Shown: one piece after another, positions 54,414 to 64,000 of the stretch
Layout of the letters: each line of letters begins with the position of its first letter
How positions within the stretch are numbered: position 1 is the stretch's first letter
Origin: Nocardia tengchongensis
Lineage (GTDB): Bacteria; Actinomycetota; Actinomycetes; Mycobacteriales; Mycobacteriaceae
DNA: 64,000 bases
Direction: 5' to 3'
Assembly: GCF_018362975.1 (NCBI RefSeq)
Contig: NZ_CP074371.1
Coordinates: 5,580,001 to 5,644,000, forward strand
Notes under the pieces: model-generated
Told to the model about the DNA's origin: nothing
The model's database searches: none
The model's input: the letters and a program-made list of their open reading frames with translations, nothing else
Translations under genes and position numbers: made by a program

Positions 54414-55106
54414 GTGAGCGCACCCGGGAACGATGCCGATGACGATCAGGTGCCCGCGTGGGCGCGGCGCACGGCCGGGGAATCGCGCTGGGCGGCCACC
54501 GCGGCCGTCATCGGGATCCTGCTGGTGCAGTACCTCCTGCCGCCCGAATACTCGGCCGGGCCCAACTGGGTCGTGCCGATCGTCGGGTTCGCACTGCTGA
54601 TCATCCTGGTGATCGCCAACCCGGTACGACTCGACCGCGAGGACGACCGGTTGCGGCAGTTCAGCCTGATGCTGATGGCGGTGCTCGGCTTCGGGATGGT
54701 GTGGTCGGTGGCCCATCTGGTGATGTCGCTGATCAACGGCACCTCCGCGAACAACGCCGCGGGCCTGCTCGGCTCCGGCGCCGCGGTCTGGCTGTCCAAT
54801 GTGCTGGTCTTCGCGCTCTGGTACTGGGATTTCGACCGGGGCGGTCCGGCGGCGCGCGCCCACGCTCGCCAGCGGTATCCGGACTTCCTGTGGGTTCAGA
54901 TGCAGAATCCGGCCCTTGCCGAGCCCGACTGGGAACCGCAATTTCCGGATTATCTGTATCTGTCGTTCACCAACGCGACCGCCTTCAGCCCCACCGACGT
55001 GATGCCCATGACCCGCTGGGCCAAGCTCCTCATGATGGTGCAGTCCGGGATTTCGCTCGTCACCGTGACCCTGGTCGTCGCCCGCGCGGTGAATGTCCTG
55101 CATTGA
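54414..55106 (+). CDS. Membrane protein of unknown function (DUF1345-like)
   Basis: The 230-residue protein has about five hydrophobic segments (AATAAVIGILLVQYLL, WVVPIVGFALLIILVIA, LMLMAVLGFGMVWSVAHLVM, VWLSNVLVFALWYWDF and a C-terminal one). FALWYWDFDRGGP and YLYLSFTNATAFSPTDVMP are conserved-looking landmarks that recall DUF1345 or ion-channel-like proteins. CATACT ends 7 nt before the GTG, indicating a leaderless start. Confidence 0.75.
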   Translation: MSAPGNDADDDQVPAWARRTAGESRWAATAAVIGILLVQYLLPPEYSAGPNWVVPIVGFALLIILVIANPVRLDREDDRLRQFSLMLMAVLGFGMVWSVAHLVMSLINGTSANNAAGLLGSGAAVWLSNVLVFALWYWDFDRGGPAARAHARQRYPDFLWVQMQNPALAEPDWEPQFPDYLYLSFTNATAFSPTDVMPMTRWAKLLMMVQSGISLVTVTLVVARAVNVLH

Positions 55107-55118
55107 CAGGTGAACCGG

Positions 55119-55355
55119 TCAGCGGTTGAAGAACATGTCGGCGACCAGCATGATCACCGCGATCGCGACGAACGCCGCGGCGAACATGATGGACTGGCCG
55201 ATGGTGCCGACGATGCCGGCGGCCAGGAAGAGAGTCAGGACGGGGGCCCAGACGAACAGGTCCGGGGGGCCGAAGATGCGCTGCGGCTTGCGGGTGGCGG
55301 TGCCGCCGGAGGCGGGCTGACGGCGTTGCGGGGTTCCGCGTCCGGGTGTAGTCAC
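55119..55355 (-). CDS. Small membrane protein (78 aa)
   Basis: A basic Arg/Pro/Gly-rich cytosolic head of about 30 residues is followed by two transmembrane helices (LFVWAPVLTLFLAAGIVGTI; IMFAAAFVAIAVIMLVADMF) ending MFFNR. Family not recognised with certainty; similar small proteins lie beside hemH in related genomes. It starts 10 nt after the hemH stop on the same strand and is probably cotranscribed. Confidence 0.7.
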   Translation of the reverse strand: MTTPGRGTPQRRQPASGGTATRKPQRIFGPPDLFVWAPVLTLFLAAGIVGTIGQSIMFAAAFVAIAVIMLVADMFFNR

Positions 55356-55365
55356 CTGGGGGAGA

Positions 55366-56453
55366 CTACAATTCGGCGGCCGACGGTGCCACCGCGGGGC
55401 GACGCGGCGGCAGCGCGCAGCAGCCCACGACGCAGGGCGCGCCGTCGACAGTGCAGCCCAGGCCGGTGATATCGCTCAGGCGCGCTGGGGCCGCCGCGGA
55501 CAGGTATTCCTGCACCAGGTCGGCGACCATGCGCGCGAAACGAGGGTCCGGGCCGGGAGTGGCGGCGCGAGCGAAGGCCATACCCAGTTCGGCGGCACGG
55601 TCTTTCGCCTCGTTGTCCAGGTCCCAGATGACCTCGAGGTGGTCGGAGACGAAACCGACCGGGCACACCACCACCGAGTCCACGCCCTGCTCGGCGAGCG
55701 CGTCGAGGTGGTCGACGATGTCGGGGTCCAGCCACGGCACCTGCGGCGGGCCCGAACGCGACTGCCAGACCAGGTCGTAGGCGTCGAATCCGGTTGCGGC
55801 GGCGCACAAGCGGGCCGCCTCGGCGACCTGACGGCTGTACAGGCGCTGCTCGGCGGGCGGGCCGGACGCGATATCGGCCGACACCGGCACCGAATGGGCG
55901 GTGAAGACCAGGCGGGCCGAAGCACGCTTGTCCTGCGGCAGTTCCGCGACCGCCGCGCGGATCGCGTCCGCGAACGCCGCGATGAACAGCGGATGATCGA
56001 AATACTGGCGCAGCTTCACCAATTCGGGGGCATCGGCGACCGCGGCGCGGGCGCGCGTGATGTCCTCCTGGTATTGCAGCAGCCCGAATAACCACCCCAC
56101 GCCGAGGTCGGGAACACCAGCGCCGAGCGAACACCGTCCGCGCGCATCCCCTCGACGGTCGCCTCGACCATGGGATGCCAGTTGCGGTTGCCGAAATACA
56201 CCGGCAGATCGATTCCGCGCGAAGCGAATTCGACCTCGATCGCCTTGATGATGTCGAGGTTCAGCGCGTTGATCGGTGACACCCCGCCGAAGTGCAGGTA
56301 ATGCTGCGCGACTTCGGCGAGGCGCTCCGGCGGCACGCCCCGGCCCCGAGTGACGTTCTCCAGGAACGGCATCACGTCCTCGGGGCGCTCGGGACCGCCG
56401 AAGGACAGCAGTAGCAGGGCGTCCACTTCACGAGCGGTGGGCTCCGCCGACAC
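55366..56453 (-). CDS. hemH: Ferrochelatase (coproporphyrin III type), frameshifted
   Basis: The N-terminal part ([39 protein letters not shown]) and the C-terminal part ([31 protein letters not shown]) are in different frames. Restoring one base at 56079-56080 joins them through SGCxQYQED, where other HemH proteins have SGCTQY. The catalytic histidine is in TAHSVP. C-terminal cysteines [13 protein letters not shown] with the SGC cysteine are the [2Fe-2S] ligands seen in actinobacterial enzymes. GTG 56453 lies 36 nt after inhA. Haem synthesis is essential, so the break is probably a sequence error. Confidence 0.9.
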
Positions 56454-56488
56454 TGCTCTCCTCCTTAAGAAACTCGAACCGCGGGTGA

Positions 56489-57327
56489 TCAGTTGGAGCC
56501 GAAACCGGCTTCCGGGAACCAGGTGTTGTGGCTGGCGCCGCCGTCGACGTAGATGATCGAACCGGTGGTGCCGGGCAGCCAATCCGAGAGCAGCGCCACG
56601 ACCGACTTGGCGACCACCGACGGGTCGTCGACGTTCCAGCCGATCGGGGACGCGCCGTCCCAGTACTCGTTGAGCATGTTCAGCTGCTTGGCGTCATCGG
56701 TGGCGGTGCCCGCGATGGCCTTGGCCGCGAGGGTCTTGATCGGACCCGCCGCGATCAGGTTGGAGCGGATCTTCTTGGCGGTGCCGACTTCCCGCGCCAC
56801 ATAGCGGTTCACCGACTCCAGCGCCGCCTTGGCGACACCCATCCAGTTGTAGTACGGCATCGCGGTGCGCGGATCGAAGTCCATGCCCACGATCGAGCCG
56901 CCCTCGTTCATGGCGGGGAGCACGGCGCGCGCCAGCGAGGCGTAGGACCAGGCCGAGATCTCGAACGCCTTGGCGGCATCCGGGCCGGGCGCGTCCAGGA
57001 AGTTCACCGCGTCCGGACCCATCAGGGTCTTGGGCGCGAACGCGATCGAGTGCAGCACGCCGTCGATGCCCTCCGGCGCCAGCTCACGCAGCTTGGCGGG
57101 CAGCTCGGCCAGGTTCTCTTCGCTGGTGACGTCCAGACCGATGGCCGGCGGCACCTCCTGCGGCAGCCGCTTGGCGATGCGGTCGATGAGGCGCAGCCGC
57201 TCCGGATACCGGTGATGATCACCTTCGCGCCCTGCTCCTGCGCGACCGCGGCCGCGTGGAAGGCGATCGACGAGTCGGTGATGATGCCGGTGATGAGTAC
57301 GGTCTTGCCTGCGAGCAATCCAGCCAT
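56489..57327 (-). CDS. inhA: Enoyl-[ACP] reductase InhA, frameshifted
   Basis: NADH-dependent enoyl-ACP reductase of mycolic-acid elongation (FAS-II) and target of activated isoniazid. The NAD-binding start ([20 protein letters not shown]) and the rest of the enzyme lie in different frames. Restoring one base at 57207-57208 gives [17 protein letters not shown]. Active-site Tyr and Lys are in [16 protein letters not shown]; the loop around mycobacterial Ser94 reads [14 protein letters not shown]. Length would be about 279. Gene order mabA-inhA-hemH is that of mycobacteria. Being essential in its relatives, it is unlikely to be a true pseudogene. Confidence 0.93.
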
Positions 57328-57394
57328 GGGGTGGTCGGTTCTCCTCGTTAGAAATGCTGGGGGTGAGGTTGCGGGTGGAGCCTGAGCGGAAGGC

Positions 57395-59182
<1,788 letters not shown>

Positions 59183-59186
<4 letters not shown>

Positions 59187-60156
59187 TGCCGCGGCACCCG
59201 TCCGGCATTCGGGGCGCCAAAGGTATGGCGCCGGGTGGACACGAATCTCACCACGTCCGCGATCCAGTCGCCGTCGGTGCGCAGGGTCATCACCGGCGCA
59301 CCGCAACTGCGCAACGCCTGCTCGACCTGATCCCGATGGCCTTGCGCGGCGCGCGCGAAATCGGCGCGGAGCGTGGGGGTCACACTGAATTCCCGGGTCC
59401 GTCCGGTCTCCGGGTCGTGCAGGACCACATCGCCCAGATCCGGAAGCTCCAGATCGCGCGGGTCCAGCACCTCGACACCGAGTAGGTCGTGGCGGCCGGA
59501 AATGGCGCGCAGCGCGTGCTGCCAGTCGATGTCGCCGAGGAAGTCGGAAATGACCACGGCCAGACCGCGTTTGCGCTGCGGGCGGCGCAGTGCCTCGATG
59601 GCCCCGAGCAGATCGCCGCGTACACCGTCGGGCGCGTGCGGAGTGGTCGCGATCTTGCGCAGCATGGCCTGCTCGTGCACCCGGCCGCTGCGGGCCGGGA
59701 TGCGGATCAGCTCCTGGCCGTTGGCCACCACCGCGCCGATCCGGTTGCCGCCGCCACTGGTCAGATGCGTGACCGCGGCCGCCGCGGCGACCACCAGATC
59801 CCGCTTCTCACACAGCGCGGTACCGAAGTCGAGGCTGGCCGACAGGTCGACCACCAGCCAGGTCTCCAGCTCACGGTCGGCGATCATCTGCCGCACGTGC
59901 GGATGGTGGTGCGGGCGGTGACCGACCAATCCATCTGCCGCACATCGTCGCCCGGCTGATACATGCGGGCATCGCCGGGCTCGGAGCCGGGACCGGGGAT
60001 CAAGCCCAGGTGGTCACCGTGCAGCACACCGTCCAGGCGGCGGCGCACGGTGAGTTCGAGAGTGCGCAGCGCCGCCTTCAACCGCGGGTCGGTCAGCTGC
60101 CCCCGCTGGAACGAGGGCGGGGCGTGCGTGGCACCGCTGGGGGGTGAGATCGTCAC
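59183..60156 (-). CDS. DUF58 domain protein (Rv1480-like), frameshifted
   Basis: The N-terminal half (LKAALRTLELTVRRRLDGVL, EPGDARMYQPGDDVRQMDW) and C-terminal half (HPHVRQMIADRELETWLVVD, VVISDFLGDIDWQHAL) join when one base is restored at 59905-59906. The RQMDWSVTART signature sits just before the break. DUF58 proteins are VWA-like partners of MoxR. Translational overlap with the VWA gene on one side and a 24-nt gap to moxR on the other form one operon. Confidence 0.87.
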
Positions 60157-60180
60157 GGGCGCAATCGATTCCGTGGCCGC

Positions 60181-61333
60181 CTACTTCTGCGGCTGACCGG
60201 GGACGGCGGGCATCTGACCGTTCGGGGGCTGCGGAATACCCGGCTGCGGCACGGCGGCGGGCATCGGCGCGGGCGCCCCGGCCGGAGCGTTGGCCTGCGC
60301 GGCGACCTGCGGCAGTCCGACGGTCTGTAGCACGCGCTTGATCACGTCGTCGGGGCTGACCTCGTCGGCCATCGCGTCGTAGGACAGCACCAGGCGGTGG
60401 CGCAGCACATCCGGGATCACCTCGACCACGTCCTGCGGGACCACATAGTCGCGGCCGCGGATCAGGGCCACCGCGCGGGCGGCGGCGATGATGCCCAGCG
60501 AAGCACGTGGCGAGGCGCCGTAGGAGATCCAGCCTGCCACGTCCTGCATGCCGAAGTCGGCGGGCTTACGGGTCGCGGCGATCACGCGGACCACGTAGTC
60601 GACCAGTGCGTGGTGCACGAAGGTGTTGGCGGCGACGTTCTGCAGCCGCACCAGCTCGGCGGGGTCGAGCACCCGCTTGGCCTCCGGCGGGGTGACACCC
60701 ATCCGGTAGATGATCTCGCGCTCCTCCTCCACCGAGGGGTAGTCGACGACGACCTTGAACAGGAAGCGGTCGCGCTGCGCCTCGGGCAGCGCGTACACGC
60801 CCTCCGATTCGATCGGGTTCTGAGTCGCCATGACCAGGAACGGGTTCGGCATCGGGTAGGTCTTGCCGCCGATGGTCACGTGCCGCTCGGCCATCACCTC
60901 GAGCAGCGCCGACTGCACCTTGGCCGGCGCGCGGTTGATCTCGTCGGCGAGCACGAAGTTCGCGACCACCGGGCCCAGCTCGGTGTCGAACTCCTCGCGG
61001 CCCTGCCGGTAGATGCGGGTACCGACGAGGTCGGTGGGCACCAGGTCCGGGGTGAACTGCACGCGCGAGAAGCTGCCGCCCACCACCGTCGCGAAGGTCT
61101 CCACGGCCAGCGTCTTGGCGATTACCGGGCACACCCTCCAGCAGCACGTGGCCCTTGGCGAGGACACCGACCAACAGCCGCTCGACCAGCCGATCCTGAC
61201 CGACGATCACGCGTTTGACTTCGTAGATCGCCTTCTCCAGGGTCTGGACATCGCGCTCGAGGGTGCTCGGAGCCGAAGGCACATCCTTCACCGTGCTTAC
61301 CCCGCTCACACCGTCAGTCGAAGTCACCAACAT
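60181..61333 (-). CDS. moxR: MoxR family AAA+ ATPase (MoxR1-like), frameshifted
   Basis: Walker A lies exactly at the frame break: EGVPG reads in one frame and AKTLAVETFA in the next; deleting one A at 61122-61123 gives EGVPGIAKT. Later motifs are intact: VLADEINRAPAKVQSALLE (Walker B), MATQNPIESEGVYALPEAQRDRF (sensor 1 and arginine finger region). The C-terminus is Pro/Ala/Gln-rich. MoxR ATPases act as chaperones for VWA proteins. It is the first gene of the moxR-DUF58-VWA operon. Confidence 0.9.
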
Positions 61334-61449
61334 CCCCGCTTTCGCCTTGGTCCTGTGCGTTCCGCCCCAACTATTCCAGGTATCTCGCGCGATTGCCGCA
61401 CCCGGATGCGATCGGGGCGCGAATTTCGGCCGCGAAATGTGGCTTTCGG

Positions 61450-62121
61450 CTATTTCCGGGCGGTCGTGGCCCGCTCCAGGACCAGCTCGACGGCGTCGGC
61501 GACCGGGGTGTGACCGCCGGTGAGTTCCACGATCACCCGGTTGAGCGCGGGGCGGTGCAGGGCGACATCGATGAAGGCGGCCACGTCGTCGCGGCAGACA
61601 TCGCCGTACTCGATCGCGAGTCCGGCTGTGACCAGGCCCTTTCCGGGTTCGTCGCGCAGCGTGCCGGGACGCACGATCAGCCAGTCCAGGTCGGTGGCGA
61701 CCAGGTACGCGTCGGCGGCCTTCTTCACCCGCATGTAGTGCTCGAAGCCCGGGGTGGTTTCGCGATCGCGGCCCGCGTCGGGAAAGACGGAAACCAGGAT
61801 CAACCGGGCAACTCCGGCAAAGCGGGCGGCATCGGCGGCCTTCTCGAGTCCCCTGCCGTCGATGAGCGAGGTCTGCTCGAGACCGGTCCCGTGCGCACCC
61901 GCGGAGAAGACGACCGCGTCGTGACCGTGGAACTTGGCCGCGAGCTCATCGACCGAATCCGCGATCAGATCACCGGACAGGGGCGTCGCGCCCGTCGCGG
62001 CGATGATCCGCGCCTGATCGCGACCGCGATGCATGCCGGTCACCTCGTCACCGCGGGCGGTCAGCAGCGCCGACAAGCGGCGCCCGATGCCTCCGGCCGC
62101 GCCGATCTGGAACACCTTCAC
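61450..62121 (-). CDS. Atypical SDR (NAD(P)-binding) family protein
   Basis: The 223-residue protein has the N-terminal nucleotide motif FQIGAAGGIGRRLSALL with GxxGxxG, AVVFSAGAHGTG and a late DWLIVRPGTLRDEPG, the NmrA/SDR_a5 pattern lacking the classical YxxxK. Likely a redox sensor or epimerase-like binder. GAGAGGAGCG precedes the GTG. It is separated from moxR by 116 bp. Confidence 0.85.
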   Translation of the reverse strand: MKVFQIGAAGGIGRRLSALLTARGDEVTGMHRGRDQARIIAATGATPLSGDLIADSVDELAAKFHGHDAVVFSAGAHGTGLEQTSLIDGRGLEKAADAARFAGVARLILVSVFPDAGRDRETTPGFEHYMRVKKAADAYLVATDLDWLIVRPGTLRDEPGKGLVTAGLAIEYGDVCRDDVAAFIDVALHRPALNRVIVELTGGHTPVADAVELVLERATTARK

Positions 62122-62341
62122 GATCGCTCCTCTCGTAGGCGGGACGGTTCCAGCTTCCCACCCGCGCGGGCCCGCCCGCGGCAGCGGTGGCACGCGGGCA
62201 TTTCCGGCCAGTGTCGAGAAAGTTTCCGGACCCTGGATCACTACGGTGAAAAGGCGTCTAATCTTGCGAATGTCTCTGCCGCCGACCGTTTCTCCGCCGG
62301 TAGCGTTATCCGTATCGGTCGACGGTGTCCGGTGATACGGG

Positions 62342-62818
62342 ATGTGGTGTGCAGTGTGGGATTTCGAGGTTTCGCCCGAGCAATCCATCGGCGGAACGGT
62401 GCTGGAAGAACTCCGGGAGCGAGCGGTCGCGGACGGGGTCGCGCTACGGGTGGGAGTGGTGGTCGAACACAATGACGCGGTATTGATGCTCGAGCACGAG
62501 GAGCACGTCGAAGGGCGCAGTCCGCTGCACCTGCCCGGAACCGTGGTCCGCCCGGGTGAGTCGCTGGCCGGCGCCGTGGTGCGCGCGGTGCGGGAGGAGA
62601 CCGGTCTCGTGGTGACCGACATCCTGCGGCACCTCGGCAGCTTCGACTACCTGTCCAGCGCCGGGAAACCGGTGCGCAGAGAGCATTTCGCCGCCGTCGT
62701 GGCGAGTGCCGGACCGGTGCGGGTGACCAACTACGCCGAGTACCGGTGGGTGCCGCTGACCGGCGACCTGCCGGTCACCTCGTCGATCCGCCGGATCCTG
62801 TCGACCTATCAGGAGTAG
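62342..62818 (+). CDS. Nudix-fold protein with degenerate Nudix box
   Basis: The 158-residue protein shows a Nudix-like fold with the helix RPGESLAGAVVRAVREETGL. Against the consensus GX5EX7REUXEEXGU the first Gly is Thr and the first Glu of REUXEE is Ala, so metal binding may be impaired. Such variants occur in Nudix-related transcription regulators and inactive paralogues. The 3' end overlaps the convergent LysR gene by 10 nt. Substrate unknown. Confidence 0.72.
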   Translation: MWCAVWDFEVSPEQSIGGTVLEELRERAVADGVALRVGVVVEHNDAVLMLEHEEHVEGRSPLHLPGTVVRPGESLAGAVVRAVREETGLVVTDILRHLGSFDYLSSAGKPVRREHFAAVVASAGPVRVTNYAEYRWVPLTGDLPVTSSIRRILSTYQE

Positions 62819-63729
62819 TCGCGCGCCTGCCCGAGGTAGGTCGGGGCGTGCGCGGCGATGTGATCACGCAGCCGGGCGACGGCCGGGGTCGGGCGGTGCC
62901 TGCCGGAGACGAGGCCGATGCTGCGGTCGCGGGCGCCGGTCAGGGTGACGCGGGTCAGGCCCGGGTGCGGCAGCTCCGGGGCCGGTAGCACCGCGATGCC
63001 CAGATTCTGGGCGACCAGGGCGCGCAGGGTCTCGAACTCGGTGATCTCGAAGCCGACCCGCGGGGTGAATCCGGCCTCGGCGCACCAGGAGTCGAACAGA
63101 CCGCGCAGGTGGTAGGTCGGCGGGTTCGCGATGAACGGCTCGCCGGCCAGATCCGCGAGGTCGACCTCGGTGCGGGATGCGAGCGGGTGGGCGTCGGCGA
63201 CGTAGAGGTGCAGGCGCTGCACGCCCAGGATGATCGCGGGCAGGTCGTCGGGCGCGGGGATGGTGACGGCCAGATCCAGGCGGCCGTCGCGCACCATCTC
63301 CACCAGGGCGCTGCCGTGCGCCTGCACCAGGTGCAGGCGGATACGGGGCGCGTGCGCGTGGAAGTCGGCCAGCAGCGACGGGACGCTGACCGGGCCGAGG
63401 GTGTACGGGAAGCCGAACCGGACCAGGCCGCTGTCGGGGTCGGCATCGCTGCGGACCACGTCGACGGCGTCGCCCAGGGCTTGAACCAGCCCGCGCGTGC
63501 GGTCGAACAGTTCCTGACCGGCCGCGGTCAGCGCGATTCGACGACCGACCGGTTGGAAGAGTTTCACCCCGACCGCCTGCTCGACCGCCCGCAACCGGCG
63601 GCTCAGCGATGACTGCGGCACACCCAGCCGCTGCGCCGCGCGCGTGACATGCCCCTCCGCCGCCACCGCGTCGAACGCCGCCAGCAGCGGAATGAGGGCC
63701 TCGACCTGCGGGGACAGCGATTCATCCAT
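62809..63729 (-). CDS. LysR family transcriptional regulator
   Basis: The 306-residue protein has the HTH (VTRAAQRLGVPQSSLSRRLR) and a periplasmic-binding-like effector domain (GLVRFGFPYTLGPVSVPSLL, LRALVAQNLGIAVLPAPEL). ATG 63729 has a perfect-looking -10 (TATGAT) 6 nt upstream, so it is probably leaderless. It is divergent from mqo by 93 bp and may control it or itself. Confidence 0.87.
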   Translation of the reverse strand: MDESLSPQVEALIPLLAAFDAVAAEGHVTRAAQRLGVPQSSLSRRLRAVEQAVGVKLFQPVGRRIALTAAGQELFDRTRGLVQALGDAVDVVRSDADPDSGLVRFGFPYTLGPVSVPSLLADFHAHAPRIRLHLVQAHGSALVEMVRDGRLDLAVTIPAPDDLPAIILGVQRLHLYVADAHPLASRTEVDLADLAGEPFIANPPTYHLRGLFDSWCAEAGFTPRVGFEITEFETLRALVAQNLGIAVLPAPELPHPGLTRVTLTGARDRSIGLVSGRHRPTPAVARLRDHIAAHAPTYLGQARDYS

Positions 63730-63822
63730 ATCCGGATCATAAATGCGTGAAATGAACATTGGACGGATCGATGGGCGCGGCGTGACGATGACCGGGTACC
63801 CGCAGCCCAGGAGGTCGGCCCC

Positions 63823-64000
63823 ATGGACAAGCACCCCGAACATCCCGAATCCGGCACGGACACAGAGGTTCTCGATGTCGCCCTGATCGGCGGCGGCATC
63901 ATGTCCGCCACCCTCGGCGCGATGATCGCCGCCCTGCAACCGGAGTGGTCGATGACGCTGCTCGAACGACTCGACCGGGTCGCGGGCGAGAGCTCCGATC
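63823..64000 (+). CDS. mqo: Malate:quinone oxidoreductase, N-terminal part (runs off window)
   Basis: GGAGG lies before the ATG. The visible 59 codons include the FAD-binding [17 protein letters not shown] and [14 protein letters not shown], which are highly specific to Mqo, the FAD-dependent membrane-peripheral malate dehydrogenase of the TCA cycle. The rest of the gene is outside the window. Confidence 0.9.
   Translation, partial: MDKHPEHPESGTDTEVLDVALIGGGIMSATLGAMIAALQPEWSMTLLERLDRVAGESSD

Noticed and set aside
55366..56100. A short ferrochelatase starting at 56100
   Set aside because: The N-terminal third continues upstream in another frame to 56453; the apparent start is created by the frameshift.
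57022..57327. Short [11 protein letters not shown]... as a separate small protein
   Set aside because: It is the N-terminus of InhA cut off by a single-base shift at 57207.

Overview
The window looks like a chromosomal segment of a Nocardia-like, mycolate-producing actinomycete. It is very GC-rich. It carries the FAS-II pair mabA/inhA, an antigen 85-like mycolyl esterase, a resuscitation-promoting factor, DUF222/HNH genes of the 13E12 type, methylmalonyl-CoA mutase mutAB-meaB, and a KstR-type cholesterol-regulon operator. About twenty genes appear to be read from leaderless promoters: a TANNNT-like -10 box (NATACT in a few) ends 6-7 nt before the start codon.

The backbone runs in the same order as M. 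tuberculosis Rv1479-Rv1496 (recalled from memory) but on the opposite strand: moxR, DUF58, VWA, mabA, inhA, hemH (61.3-55.4 kb); DUF3097, NfeD, SPFH (39.9-37.2 kb); a VTT membrane protein, mutA, mutB, meaB (27.2-21.2 kb). Two accessory blocks interrupt it. The block at 39.9-55.1 kb holds a DUF222-HNH element, a secreted protease, a 730-residue orphan, a flavo-lipoprotein, an acyl-CoA dehydrogenase with its TetR, and msrA-msrB. The block at 27.2-37.1 kb holds a sulfonate uptake and desulfonation operon (lipoprotein, ATPase, permease, flavin monooxygenase, TauD-type dioxygenase) behind a Cys-Cys leader peptide, plus the wreck of a second tau-like system fused to response-regulator debris, and rpf.

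The left 20 kb is accessory: the end of a TIG-repeat surface protein, an overlapping ABC operon, a COMT-like methyltransferase, an orphan type II thioesterase, a frameshifted CoA-transferase and MFS pump, a TetR/flavin-monooxygenase pair with operator boxes, a nucleoside hydrolase/amidohydrolase/DUF1304 operon, a MarR/quinone-reductase operon with an 18-bp palindrome, an HsaA-like hydroxylase behind the KstR box, and a DUF222-HNH element. The right end has an atypical SDR, a Nudix-like protein, a LysR regulator and the start of mqo.

The most unusual structure is a pair of inverted modules 22 kb apart. Each has a DUF222-HNH gene behind an identical TAGAAT-N6-ATG leaderless promoter and a conserved two-block noncoding tail after the stop codon. 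Separately, twelve genes, including the normally essential inhA, hemH and moxR, are each broken by a single base. Most of these are probably sequencing or assembly errors rather than pseudogenes.
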